Position numbers and translations under genes: made by a program. The notes beneath the pieces are model-generated. The model saw only the letters and a program-made list of their open reading frames with translations. It was not told the origin of the DNA and searched no databases. DNA of 64,000 bases from positions 248,001 to 312,000 of the forward strand of contig NZ_NWBU01000004.1 in NCBI RefSeq assembly GCF_003050615.1, given 5' to 3'. Of the stretch, positions 51,752 to 60,695 are shown in pieces (within the stretch, counting starts at the first letter, position 1; every line of letters begins with the position of its first letter). The stretch is from Sphingomonas oleivorans. Lineage in GTDB: Bacteria > Pseudomonadota > Alphaproteobacteria > Sphingomonadales > Sphingomonadaceae.

Positions 51752-53140
51752 TCAGGCCGAAACGGTGGCGGTCGTGCCGGCGGGGGCGCCGCCGGCTCCG
51801 GCCGTGTCGCGCGATCCACCCAGCCGCTCCTCCATCTCCTCCAGCGCCACGCCGCGCGTCTCGGGGAAGAAGATCAGCACGAGGACGAACTGCAGCGCCA
51901 TCATCCCGGCGAAGAACAGGAAGGGCGCGCCGCGCGACACCGCTGCCACCGCCGGGAAGACGCCCGAGATCAGCGCGTTCCACAGCCAATGGGTGGTGCT
52001 GCCCAGCGCCGCGCCGCGCGCACGCACGCTCGTCGGGAAGATCTCGCTCAGATAGACCCAGATCACCGCGCCCTGGCTCACCGCGAAGAAGGCGATGAAG
52101 CCGATCAGCATCCACAGCAAGAGCGCCTCGGGCAGATGGCCGAAGAGCACCACCGCGACCACCGAGAGACAGGCCGTCATGCCCGCCGCACCGACCAGCA
52201 GCAGCGTCTTGCGGCCGACACGGTCGATCAGCATCATGCCCAGCGCCGTGAACAGCAGGTTGGCGACGCCGATCGCCACGGCCTGCCGGTCGGCCGAAAC
52301 CGCGCCATAGCCGGCGGCCGCGAAAATATCGTTCAGATAATAAAGGATCGCGTTGATGCCGGCGAGCTGGTTGAAGCTCGCCAGGCCGAAGGCGAGCAGG
52401 ATCGGCTTGCCATGCCGCGCCCAGGAAAGCTTCACGCCGGCATGGGAACGCTCCTCGGCCAGCGAACGCTCGATCTGCTTCAGCTCGCCACGCGGATCGG
52501 CGATGCCGATATTGGCGAGCACCTCGGCCGCCTCCGCGCCGCGCTGCTTTGCCGCGAGCCAGCGCGGGCTGTTGGGGATGCGATAGAGAAGGACGAGCAG
52601 CACCACCGCTGGCGCTGCCGCCGCGCCAAGCTTCCAGCGCCACACTTCGCTGCCGTCGAGCAGCGCGCCGATCACGCCATTGCTGAGATAGGCGACGAGG
52701 ATGCCCAGCACGACATTGAACTGGAACATGCCGACGAGCGCACCGCGCCGCGCGGGTGGGGCGATTTCGGAAATATAGACGGGCGCCAGCACGGAGGAGC
52801 CACCGATCGCGATCCCGCCGATGAAGCGGAAGAAGATCAGCGATCCCCAGTCCCAGGCGATCGCCGAGCCCACGCCCGAGACGATATAGAACAGCGCCAG
52901 CACGCGCAGCGCGTTGCGGCTGCCGAAACGGTCGCCGGGCGATCCGATCAGCAGCGCGCCGAGCAGCGTGCCCCACAGCGCCGAGGATACGGTCAGGCCA
53001 AGCGAGGCCGGCGTCAGATCGAAGACGCGGACGAGATCGCCCGTCACGCCCGCTACTACCGCCGTGTCGAAACCGAACAGCAGCCCTGCGAGCGCTGCGG
53101 TCGCAACGCTGACGCCCAATAGATTCCGTGCTTGCATCAA
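51752..53140 (-). CDS. Sugar porter family MFS transporter
   Basis: The 462-residue, 12-helix sugar:H+ symporter has the family motifs PGDRFGSRNALR near residue 70, the PxSPRWL motif (IPNSPRWLAAKQR) near 192 and RVGRKTLLLVG near 293. QLAGINAILYY near 255 is the sugar-binding TM7. It is in one operon with a fructokinase. A perfect LacI/GalR-type palindrome (agaaaacgttttct) is just upstream at 53173-53186, so the pair is probably repressed unless a sugar inducer is present. Sugar identity is not proved. Confidence 0.92.
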   Translation of the reverse strand: MMQARNLLGVSVATAALAGLLFGFDTAVVAGVTGDLVRVFDLTPASLGLTVSSALWGTLLGALLIGSPGDRFGSRNALRVLALFYIVSGVGSAIAWDWGSLIFFRFIGGIAIGGSSVLAPVYISEIAPPARRGALVGMFQFNVVLGILVAYLSNGVIGALLDGSEVWRWKLGAAAAPAVVLLVLLYRIPNSPRWLAAKQRGAEAAEVLANIGIADPRGELKQIERSLAEERSHAGVKLSWARHGKPILLAFGLASFNQLAGINAILYYLNDIFAAAGYGAVSADRQAVAIGVANLLFTALGMMLIDRVGRKTLLLVGAAGMTACLSVVAVVLFGHLPEALLLWMLIGFIAFFAVSQGAVIWVYLSEIFPTSVRARGAALGSTTHWLWNALISGVFPAVAAVSRGAPFLFFAGMMALQFVLVLIFFPETRGVALEEMEERLGGSRDTAGAGGAPAGTTATVSA

Positions 53141-53172
53141 TCCCCTCCGGCGGCCCGCATCCGCAATTATTA

Positions 53173-53186
53173 AGAAAACGTTTTCT
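53173..53186 (-). promoter_or_regulatory. LacI/GalR-type operator upstream of the sugar porter operon
   Basis: The 14 bases agaaaacgttttct are perfectly palindromic around a central CG, the standard LacI/GalR-family operator form. The palindrome is 33 bases upstream of the porter start. No LacI-family gene is in the window, so the regulator is remote. It is in the 412-base gap 53141-53552, which contains this site, the Fur-like site below and otherwise nothing seen. Confidence 0.65.
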
Positions 53187-53370
53187 CCTGAGCAGCTTCG
53201 AAGGTCAAGACCGAATCAAGGCTTCACAAAGGCGTCCGCCGCCAGATTGAACCGGATCATCGTCAGACGCGGCGATGAATCGGGCGTCCCGTAGCGATCT
53301 GGCGACATATTATTTCGTGTGCACCCTGTTCGACCATTCGACAATGTTGATCTCCCGCCCTTTTTGCGAT

Positions 53371-53391
53371 TGCGAATGAGAATTGGTCGCA
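53371..53391 (+). promoter_or_regulatory. Possible Fur box upstream of the PepSY gene
   Basis: The sequence tgcgaatgagaattggtcgca has TGCGA arms inverted around an A/T-rich core, resembling alphaproteobacterial Fur boxes (runs like TGCGAAT-N-ATTCGCA). It lies 162 bases before 53553. If real, it suggests iron control of the PepSY protein. Confidence 0.4.
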
Positions 53392-53552
53392 CTAATCATT
53401 TCTTCCGGGGGCATAGGATGCGATCGAGCAAACCGGTGGGCTGAATCCCAGGCCCCGCACGGGCCTCCGCCCGTTCGGAACATGGCAGGCGGGATCGGCT
53501 CGATGCCGCTCTGTCAACAGGGAAAAATACGGGACGGAAATCGATCTCTGAC

Positions 53553-54704
53553 ATGCGCAAGAAACTCGTCACCCTGCATCTGTGGTTCGGCCTGACGATC
53601 GGCCTGCTCTGGGCGGTTCAAGGGCTCAGTGGCGCGCTGCTGGTATTCCATCAGGAAATTGAGCGGCTGGCGGGCCCGGCGACGAGCGCGGGGCCGCAGG
53701 CTTCGCTCGATACCGTTATCGCCCGCGCGGCCAAAGCGGCGAATGCCCCGATCGACACGGTGAGCGTGACGGACGGGCGCGGCGACCTGCTGTCGGCCTG
53801 GTACAGGGATGCGGAAGGTCATAAGCGCGCCCAACTCGTCGATGCGGCCACGGCACGCATTCTGGCGGCGCATGATCGCGAACCGGCGCTGCCGGCCGCG
53901 GGATCGGCCATGCAATGGGTCTATCTGCTTCACGAAACGCTGCTCGGCGGAGCGTTCGGCGAGACGCTGATCGGCATCTCCGGCCTATTGCTGATGACGG
54001 CTGCCGCGACCGGCCTGTACGTCGCCTGGCCGAAGCGCCGGCAATGGAAGGCGGCCTTCTCGGTCAGCCGCTGGCGATCGCCGCCGCAGAAGCTTTATGG
54101 CTGGCACAGGGCGGTGGGGCTGCTCACCGGCTTCGCGCTGCTCGTCATCGCGCCATGCGGCATCTATATGGTCTTCGCGAACGAGCTGCGTCCCGCGCTG
54201 GCAAAGCTTGTGCCGCATCACCTGCCCTATAAGATCGCCCCCGCCCCGGCCGATTTCCGGCCGACCGAGAGCGCTCAGGCCGCGCTCGACCGCGCCCACG
54301 CGCTCTTTCCGGACGGCCGCTTCGTCCGCCTGACCCTGCCCACGGCCGAGGCGCCCGCCTATCGGATCCGCCTGCGCCAACCGGGCGAGACGCGCGCATG
54401 GTCGGGCGTTACGACCATCGTCATCGATGCGCGCACCGGCCGCACGCTCAATATCTATGATCCGCTGAAGGCGCCGCTCAGCAATCGCATCCTGGACGCC
54501 GCTTATTCCATCCACAATGGCGAGGTCGCGCATCTTGCCGGGCGGCTGCTGGTGATGCTCGCGGGCCTCGCGCTGCCGACACTCTACATTACGGGCATCA
54601 AGTCCTGGCTCGGCAAGCGCCGGCGGAAGAAATCGGGCAAGCGCCGTGCCGCGCCCCAAAGTGCATCCGCCTCTGCCGGATCAAGGAGCGCCCCGCTTCC
54701 ATAG
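53553..54704 (+). CDS. PepSY-associated transmembrane protein
   Basis: The 383-residue protein has a typical PepSY_TM layout: helix 1 (LWFGLTIGLLWAVQGLSGALL), a periplasmic domain of about 100 residues, a helix pair near 140-160, then a helix near 192-212 (the cytoplasmic-turn motif KLYGWHRAVGLLTGFALLVI), a second periplasmic domain and a final helix near 330-350, with a Lys/Arg-rich tail. Proteins of this kind often sit beside siderophore receptors and are thought to reduce imported ferric complexes. The next gene is a TonB receptor, but on the other strand (convergent). A Fur-like site lies upstream. Confidence 0.88.
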   Translation: MRKKLVTLHLWFGLTIGLLWAVQGLSGALLVFHQEIERLAGPATSAGPQASLDTVIARAAKAANAPIDTVSVTDGRGDLLSAWYRDAEGHKRAQLVDAATARILAAHDREPALPAAGSAMQWVYLLHETLLGGAFGETLIGISGLLLMTAAATGLYVAWPKRRQWKAAFSVSRWRSPPQKLYGWHRAVGLLTGFALLVIAPCGIYMVFANELRPALAKLVPHHLPYKIAPAPADFRPTESAQAALDRAHALFPDGRFVRLTLPTAEAPAYRIRLRQPGETRAWSGVTTIVIDARTGRTLNIYDPLKAPLSNRILDAAYSIHNGEVAHLAGRLLVMLAGLALPTLYITGIKSWLGKRRRKKSGKRRAAPQSASASAGSRSAPLP

Positions 54705-54737
54705 CTGACCGGCCGATTACGGAATCGCACATATCAT

Positions 54738-54765
54738 CCGGGCCGGGTGATCTCACCCGGCCCGG
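54738..54765. terminator. Perfect palindrome between PepSY and receptor genes
   Basis: Thirteen-base arms (ccgggccgggtga and tcacccggcccgg) flank tc. It lies between convergent stops at 54704 and 54774. No T-run; probably a bidirectional transcript-end hairpin. Confidence 0.6.
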
Positions 54766-54773
54766 ACAATGGC

Positions 54774-57032
54774 TCAGAAAGCCGCGCGCAGCGTCACCTG
54801 GAACAGCCGGCCCGCGCGCTCGCGCTCCAGCTCATGCTCGTCGAGCTCGCCGGCGGCGCGGTTCGCCACTATTTCGTCGAACGAGTCCCCATCGAATTTG
54901 TCGAACGTCTCGCGCTTGGCGCGGTTCAGCAGGTTCTGCGCGGAGAAGCGCAGCACGAAATTCCTGCCGAAACGCTTTTCGACAAAGGCTTCGAGATCCG
55001 CGCCATAGGTCAGATCCACCGTCTCGTCGAAATTGGATTCCCTGGCCTTGCTGCGGCCCGAGATCGAGGCGCCGAAGCTCGCATCGACCGCACGCACCGT
55101 CTGGATGAAGCCGGCATTGTAGATATGATGCGGCTGGTTGTTGAAACGGCGCTTCTCGCCCGTGAAAGGATCGGTCGTCTCGCTGTCGAGATAGGTGTAG
55201 TTGGCAAAGATGCCGGTATCGGGCGCGCCGAGAAAGGCGAGCGGCGTGGAAAAGTCGAACTCGACGCCCCAGGTCTTGCCGTCGCCGACATTGCGCGGCG
55301 TCACCTCGCGGAAGCCGTCAATCTCCTCGCCCGTCGCATTGACCTCGATCAGGTCCGAAATGTCGCGGTAGAAGAAATTGACGCCGACAATGCCCTTGCC
55401 CGCAAGCCTGCGCTCATAGCCGATATCGACGCCCCAGGCGCGCTCATTCTTGAGGTCGGGATTGCCGACGAGGACATTCTCATCCGCCGGTTCCTCGAAC
55501 TGCCGGAAAGGCGCGATATAGTCATAATTGGGCCGGCGTACCGTCCGCGCGAGCGAGGCGCGGAACTGATCGTTGCCGGTCGGCGTGAAGCGGAAGTGAA
55601 ACGAAGGATTGAGCGATTCCGCGTTATAAGAGGCGCGGTCGGTCAGGCCCACTTCCTCCTCCGGATTGCTGGCAACCTTGCGGCGCGTAATCTCGTAGCG
55701 CAGGCCCGCATCGATCGTGATGCTGGACGAGGGCTCGAAGGTCAGCCGCGCATAGGGATCGTAGCGCTTTTCCTTGATGGTGAAGAGCGCGCCCGCCACC
55801 GGCTCGTCCTGGCTGCCATCCTCGAGCAGCGAGCCATTGCGCTCCTTGTTCAGATAATCGAGGCCGAGCTTCGCCGAAAGGCTGCCGGCCTTGAAGCTGT
55901 AAAAGGCAGTCGCCTGATATTCGTCGTCCTTGATGTCCTGGAACAGCCGCTCGTCAAGCTCGAGTTCGTCGAGCGTGTCGCCCTGGTCGACCTCGGTCAG
56001 CGTGTCGTCGCGAAAGCCGTTCCACGCGCTCCTGAGGCCGAATTCGCCCGGGCCGACGGGCAGCTCCAGATCGGCGGTGATCGCATAGGTCTGCTGGCTG
56101 ATGCGCTCGCGCTGCACCTCGGCGCCGTCGATCACGAGATCGGACTGTTTGGGAATGAAGCGCTCGCCCAGTTCCTCGGCATCGAGGCCGTCGCGCAGCA
56201 CATATTCGATCGAGGTCTCGTCCTCGTCGCGGTCGGTATCGACGACGAGGCCGCCGACGCGCAGCCGGCCCTCGCCGATCCGCGTCGTGATCTCGGCATT
56301 GGCCGACAGGTCGCTGCCATCGCGCGTATCGTCCTGAAGCTCGCGATTGTCGAAGAACAGATCGCCATCGAAACGCTCGGAAATCTTCTTCTTGGGGTTG
56401 CGACGCTCCTGATAATTGAGCGCAGCCCAGAAGCTGGTGTCACCCAGCGTGTCGGCATAGGCGATCGCGCCCGAGGGGCGAACGCCGCCATCCTCGTTGA
56501 TCAGCGTGCCGGCCTTGGCGAAGCCGCCCTCGAAGCTGGCCGCTTCCTTGGTGATGATGTTGAGCGTGCCCGCAATGCCCTCGCTCGGCTGGTCGGCGCG
56601 CGGCGCGCGGACGATCTCGATCCGCTCGACCAACTCGGCGGGGATGCGGTCGACGAAGAAGCTGCGGTCGGCGCCCGCGCCCGGCGCGCGGCGGCCGTTG
56701 ATCAGCACCTGGGTGAAGCCCGGCGGCAGGCCGCGCATCTGGGCGCCGTCATATTCGAGCACGTCCGAGGTGAAGGTGACGCCCGGCACGCGCTTCAGCA
56801 TCTCGCCGACCGACACAGGCTCGAAGCGCTGGAAATATTCAAGATCGTAGGAAAGAACAGGATTGGTGTCCTCGGTGCGGTTGCGGAACGCGATCGCAGC
56901 CGTAACGATGATTTCATTTGCACGAACCTGCTCGCTTTCCTCAGGAACAGTGGCCGTCTGCGCAATAGATGGAGATGAAAAAATAAAAGGAGCGATAGCA
57001 GCCCCGATTAGAAATAGATTTTTCTTCTTCAC
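54774..57032 (-). CDS. TonB-dependent receptor (paired with phytase)
   Basis: The 752-residue receptor has a signal peptide (about 1-24), TonB-box-like NEIIVTAAI near residue 39, a plug domain with QMRGLPPGFTQVLINGRRAP near 98 and a beta-barrel ending LFQVTLRAAF. It is divergent from the beta-propeller phytase at 57126, with 93 bases between. Phytase genes next to TonB receptors occur in sphingomonads and other proteobacteria and suggest import of a phytate breakdown product (or iron-phytate). The PepSY gene is convergent downstream. Confidence 0.9.
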   Translation of the reverse strand: MKKKNLFLIGAAIAPFIFSSPSIAQTATVPEESEQVRANEIIVTAAIAFRNRTEDTNPVLSYDLEYFQRFEPVSVGEMLKRVPGVTFTSDVLEYDGAQMRGLPPGFTQVLINGRRAPGAGADRSFFVDRIPAELVERIEIVRAPRADQPSEGIAGTLNIITKEAASFEGGFAKAGTLINEDGGVRPSGAIAYADTLGDTSFWAALNYQERRNPKKKISERFDGDLFFDNRELQDDTRDGSDLSANAEITTRIGEGRLRVGGLVVDTDRDEDETSIEYVLRDGLDAEELGERFIPKQSDLVIDGAEVQRERISQQTYAITADLELPVGPGEFGLRSAWNGFRDDTLTEVDQGDTLDELELDERLFQDIKDDEYQATAFYSFKAGSLSAKLGLDYLNKERNGSLLEDGSQDEPVAGALFTIKEKRYDPYARLTFEPSSSITIDAGLRYEITRRKVASNPEEEVGLTDRASYNAESLNPSFHFRFTPTGNDQFRASLARTVRRPNYDYIAPFRQFEEPADENVLVGNPDLKNERAWGVDIGYERRLAGKGIVGVNFFYRDISDLIEVNATGEEIDGFREVTPRNVGDGKTWGVEFDFSTPLAFLGAPDTGIFANYTYLDSETTDPFTGEKRRFNNQPHHIYNAGFIQTVRAVDASFGASISGRSKARESNFDETVDLTYGADLEAFVEKRFGRNFVLRFSAQNLLNRAKRETFDKFDGDSFDEIVANRAAGELDEHELERERAGRLFQVTLRAAF

Positions 57033-57125
57033 TATTTCCCCCTTTTATCGCGGAGCTTTTTGCGAGTTGACGCAATATCTGAACCCGATATTAACGCTGA
57101 TAAATGGGTCAATTAGGAAAGCATT

Positions 57126-58208
57126 GTGACGAAAGCAGGTAACACACGTTTCAATTTTGTTGCGTCCTCCTTCATCCTCATGACGGTGGCCGCCTGCGCC
57201 GCGCCTGAGCCGACGATGGAGATGCGGATCGCGCGCGCCGCGCCCGCCGTCTCGGTGCAGGCGCGCGGCGAGACCGCGGCGGTCGCGACCGCGAATGTCG
57301 ACGCCGCGGACGATCCCGCCATCTGGCGCAATCCGGCCGATCCTGCCGCGAGCCTGATCGTCGGCACCGACAAGAAAGCGGGGCTGCACGTCTATGGGCT
57401 CGACGGGTCCGACCGCTTCTTCTTCGATGCGGGCGCAGTCAACAATGTCGATCTGCGCGCCGATGTGCCGATCGGCGGCGCGCCCGGCATCCTCGTCGGC
57501 GCGAGCGATCGCAACGACCTCGCAAATTCGCAGCTTGCGCTGTTCAGGCTCGATCCGGCGACGGCGCAGCTCCACCCGCTGGGCAAGGTCCCGTCGGGCA
57601 AGGGCGAGGCCTATGGCGTCTGCCTCTACCGCACGGCCCAGTCGCTCCATGCCTTCATGGTGCTGAAGGATGGGACGATCAATCAGGTCGAACTCGATCT
57701 GGCCGGCGCGCAGCCGGCGGGCCGCATCGTCCGGACGATGAAGCTCGGTACACAATCCGAAGGCTGCGTCGTCGACGAGCGCACAGGCCGCCTCTATGTC
57801 GCCGAGGAGGATGTCGGGCTCTGGCGCTTCAATGCCGCGCCGGACGGCTCCGTCCAGCCGATCCGCATCGCCGCGGCCGATGGCTACAAGCTCGTCGCCG
57901 ACGCCGAGGGGCTGGCGCTCGCGGCGCAGGGAGAGAAAGGCGGCTATCTCCTCGTGTCGAGCCAGGGCGACAATGCCTATGCGGTCTACCGGCTTGAGGA
58001 TGACGGCTATGTCGGCCGTTTCCGCATCGCGGCCGGAGCGGTCGGCAGCGTCGAGGAAACCGACGGGATCGACCTCGTCCCCGGCGATTTCGGGCCCAAC
58101 TATCCCGGCGGCCTGTTCGTCACGCAGGATGGGATGAACCCGCCCAAGGCGCAGAATTTCAAGCTCACCGCTTGGGACGACATAAAGAAGGCGCTCGGCC
58201 TCAACTGA
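57126..58208 (+). CDS. Beta-propeller phytase, predicted lipoprotein
   Basis: The 360-residue protein is a six-bladed beta-propeller phytase that uses Ca2+ to dephosphorylate phytate. Family motifs: ADDPAIWRNPADPAASLIVG near residue 60, GLHVYGLDG near 88, SEGCVVDERTGRLYVAEEDVG near 216-236 and VADAEGLAL near 259, SQGDNAYAVYR near 279. A lipobox (TVAAC) near residue 25 predicts outer- or inner-membrane anchoring. The GTG start at 57126 has agga upstream. It is divergent from a TonB receptor, with a shared 93-base gap; no Pho box is obvious. Downstream is a 252-base gap with no convincing gene before acoR. Confidence 0.92.
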   Translation: MTKAGNTRFNFVASSFILMTVAACAAPEPTMEMRIARAAPAVSVQARGETAAVATANVDAADDPAIWRNPADPAASLIVGTDKKAGLHVYGLDGSDRFFFDAGAVNNVDLRADVPIGGAPGILVGASDRNDLANSQLALFRLDPATAQLHPLGKVPSGKGEAYGVCLYRTAQSLHAFMVLKDGTINQVELDLAGAQPAGRIVRTMKLGTQSEGCVVDERTGRLYVAEEDVGLWRFNAAPDGSVQPIRIAAADGYKLVADAEGLALAAQGEKGGYLLVSSQGDNAYAVYRLEDDGYVGRFRIAAGAVGSVEETDGIDLVPGDFGPNYPGGLFVTQDGMNPPKAQNFKLTAWDDIKKALGLN

Positions 58209-58460
58209 TCCCTGCCCCGGCTGGGGGCCGGGCGCATGTCGCGCGACCCCTATCCGGCTCCATGTCAGTATAGGGGCCGCGCGATGCCATGATTGCGCGC
58301 CTACAAAGCATCGCCGGCCGATCCGCCGAGCCTGGCCGCGCCGACAGCGTGGGAAGCGGGGCCAGGATGAAGCCTCTTTTGAGGCCAGCCGACGAGGCTT
58401 GTCAGCCTATCACGCCGGAGGGATACTGCCCCCAAAAACAGAATGTTCAGGAGATGAAGC

Positions 58461-60389
58461 GTGAGAGCTGAACAAGCCGCGCATATCGAGGAGCTGTGCA
58501 GCGTCGCGGCGGGCAAGCCGACGACGCGCGCGCCCCTCATCAGCGCATCCTGGCGGCGGTGCGTCGATCGGCACAAGCTCGATCCCGAGATATTGCGCAG
58601 CCCCCATATCCTGACCAGCACGCGGCTGCGCGAGCATCGCGACGTGATGGACGCGTTCCTCCATACCGCCCGGTTCGGCCTGGAAACGCTCTATCGTCAG
58701 GTATCCGGCCTCGGCTATGTCCTGCTGCTGACCGACAGCAAGGGCGTCACGGTCGACTTCATCGGCGACGAGGCCGCCACCGAGGATCTCCGCCGCACCG
58801 GCCTCTATCTGGGCGCGGATTGGGCCGAGCAGCAGATGGGCACCTGCGCGGTCGGCACCTGCATCGCGACCGGCGAGGCGCTCACCGTCCACCGCTCGGA
58901 CCATTTCGACGCGACCCATATCCCGCTCACCTGCACCGCAGCACCCGTCTATGACGGCACCGGCAGGCTCGCGGCCGTGCTCGATATCTCGGCGCTGAAG
59001 TCGCCGTCGCCGAAGGAGAGCCAGCATCTCGCGCTCCAGCTCGTCGAAAGCTGCGCGCGGAAGATCGAGAATGCCAGCCTCCTCAACGATTTCCGCCATG
59101 ACTGGATCATCAAGCTGTCCAGCTCGCAGGAATTCGCCGATGTCGATCCGGATTTCCTGCTGGCGGTGGATGACGGCGGTCGGATCGCGGGCTTCAACCG
59201 CCGTGCCGGCAAGCTTCTGGAGGATCGCGACGGCGGCGAGACACGCGGCCCGATCGGACGGAAGCTCGACGAATATTTCGATTGTGGCATCGACGACCTG
59301 CCATCCTTCATCCATTCGATCCCGACATATCAGCGCACCGCCCGGCTCCGCGGCAGCGGCGAGATGCTGTTCGCGCAGGCGCTGCCCCCACCGGCCAAGC
59401 CCCTCTCCTCACCGCGCATGGACATGCCCCGGCCCCCGCTTCCCGAGCCCCTGCGCGCGCTCTTCGGCGAGGATGCGGCGATGGCCCAGCTCGCCGCGCG
59501 CGCCGCGCGCCTGGTCGACACACAGATGAGCATCCTGGTCCAGGGCGAGACGGGCACCGGCAAGGAACATCTCGCCAAGGCGATCCACGCCGCGAGCGCG
59601 CGTGCCAGCAAGGCCTTCGTGCCCGTGAACTGCGCGGCGCTGCCCGAGACGCTGATCGAGAGCGAGCTGTTCGGCTATGAAGCGGGCGCGTTCACGGGCG
59701 CGGCAGGACGCGGCAAGAAGGGGCTGGTGCTGGAAGCGGACGGCGGCACGCTGTTCCTCGACGAGATTGGCGACATGCCGCTCGCCGCGCAGACCCGGCT
59801 GCTCCGCGTGCTGGCGGAGCGCGAGGTGACGCCGGTCGGACGCACCCGGCCCGTGCCCGTCAACATCCGCGTCATCGCCGCCACGCATCGCGATCTTGCC
59901 GAGCAGGTCCGTGCCGGCCGGTTCCGCGACGATCTCTATTATCGGCTGAACGGCGCGGTGCTGCGCCTGCCTGCGCTGCGGCGGCGCGCAGATCTCGAAT
60001 GGCTGATCGACCGGCTGCTGGCGGCGCGCTGTCCGGACAGGAAGCCGCCCCGGCTGAGCAGCGCCGCCATGCAAGCGCTGCTCGGTCATGACTGGCCGGG
60101 CAATATCCGCGAACTCGTCAACGCCATCGACTATGCCTGTGCGCTGTCGAACGGCGCGACGATCACGCCCTCCGATCTGCCGGATATGATCGTCGGGCGC
60201 CTCGGTGCCGACGATCGGCGCGTCGCCGCATCCACCGCCTCCGGATGCGAGGCGGAGGAACTGGTGGATGCATTGCGCGCGCATCGCTGGAATGTCTCGG
60301 CGATCGCGCGCGAATGGCAGGTCGATCGATCGACCGTGCACCGGCGGATGCGCCGCCTCGGCATCGTTCCGCCCAATCGGCGCGGCTGA
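58461..60389 (+). CDS. acoR: Sigma-54-dependent activator AcoR-type
   Basis: The 642-residue enhancer-binding protein has an N-terminal helical sensor and GAF domain (about 60-195), a weaker PAS-like domain (about 215-295), the sigma-54 AAA+ domain (about 325-545) with Walker A GETGTGKE near 359, the GAFTGA loop near 409, and Walker [12 protein letters not shown] near 427, then a Fis-type HTH near 600-635. The N-terminus [15 protein letters not shown] is characteristic of AcoR. It precedes acoA on the same strand by 306 bases. The GTG start at 58461 follows caggaga; a nearby ATG at 58454 runs into a stop. It probably senses acetoin. Confidence 0.92.
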   Translation: MRAEQAAHIEELCSVAAGKPTTRAPLISASWRRCVDRHKLDPEILRSPHILTSTRLREHRDVMDAFLHTARFGLETLYRQVSGLGYVLLLTDSKGVTVDFIGDEAATEDLRRTGLYLGADWAEQQMGTCAVGTCIATGEALTVHRSDHFDATHIPLTCTAAPVYDGTGRLAAVLDISALKSPSPKESQHLALQLVESCARKIENASLLNDFRHDWIIKLSSSQEFADVDPDFLLAVDDGGRIAGFNRRAGKLLEDRDGGETRGPIGRKLDEYFDCGIDDLPSFIHSIPTYQRTARLRGSGEMLFAQALPPPAKPLSSPRMDMPRPPLPEPLRALFGEDAAMAQLAARAARLVDTQMSILVQGETGTGKEHLAKAIHAASARASKAFVPVNCAALPETLIESELFGYEAGAFTGAAGRGKKGLVLEADGGTLFLDEIGDMPLAAQTRLLRVLAEREVTPVGRTRPVPVNIRVIAATHRDLAEQVRAGRFRDDLYYRLNGAVLRLPALRRRADLEWLIDRLLAARCPDRKPPRLSSAAMQALLGHDWPGNIRELVNAIDYACALSNGATITPSDLPDMIVGRLGADDRRVAASTASGCEAEELVDALRAHRWNVSAIAREWQVDRSTVHRRMRRLGIVPPNRRG

Positions 60390-60407
60390 TCGCGCAATGT
60401 GGCGCCA

Positions 60408-60436
60408 CAGCTGTTGCACCTGCCGTGCAACAGCTG
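60408..60436 (+). promoter_or_regulatory. Inverted repeat, candidate AcoR upstream activating site
   Basis: Perfect 12-base arms cagctgttgcac and gtgcaacagctg are separated by ctgcc. The centre (60422) is about 100 bases before the -24/-12 promoter, the usual place for an enhancer bound by a Fis-type HTH dimer. Confidence 0.7.
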
Positions 60437-60515
60437 GTGCATGACGGCGCGCCGCCGCTTCCCTGAAACAGCTCCCCGATAACGTATTTGCGGGCTTTTT
60501 GGAGCTGCGCTCGAC

Positions 60516-60532
60516 CTGGCACGGCCCTTGCT
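60516..60532 (+). promoter_or_regulatory. Sigma-54 (-24/-12) promoter of the aco operon
   Basis: The run ctggcacggcccttgct matches the sigma-54 consensus TGGCAC-N5-TTGC almost perfectly, with GG (60518-60519) and GC (60530-60531) at the required 10-base spacing. It is 164 bases before acoA and 127 bases after the AcoR-gene stop, so the 60390-60695 gap (306 bases) holds the activator site, this promoter and a leader with no gene. Confidence 0.88.
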
Positions 60533-60695
60533 GACCCTTTCCGTAAAACAGAAAATGCGATGGAGAGCCAGGTTCGATGCCCAGCGTCGGCATCATCGCC
60601 CGTTCCGTTTCCGCCCGCGCCATGGGCGCCGCCGGCGACGCTCCATGCCCTGCCCCCATTGGACCGAACCCAAGAAAGATAATGGAGGAGAAACG

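Noticed and set aside
54747-56978. Plus-strand open frame of 743 codons opposite the TonB receptor
   Set aside because: The minus strand encodes a complete receptor with signal peptide and C-terminal signature; the plus frame is a shadow.
57033-57125. Pho box in the phytase-receptor gap
   Set aside because: No two TGTCA-like half-sites at 11-base spacing were found; only A/T-rich promoter-like sequence.
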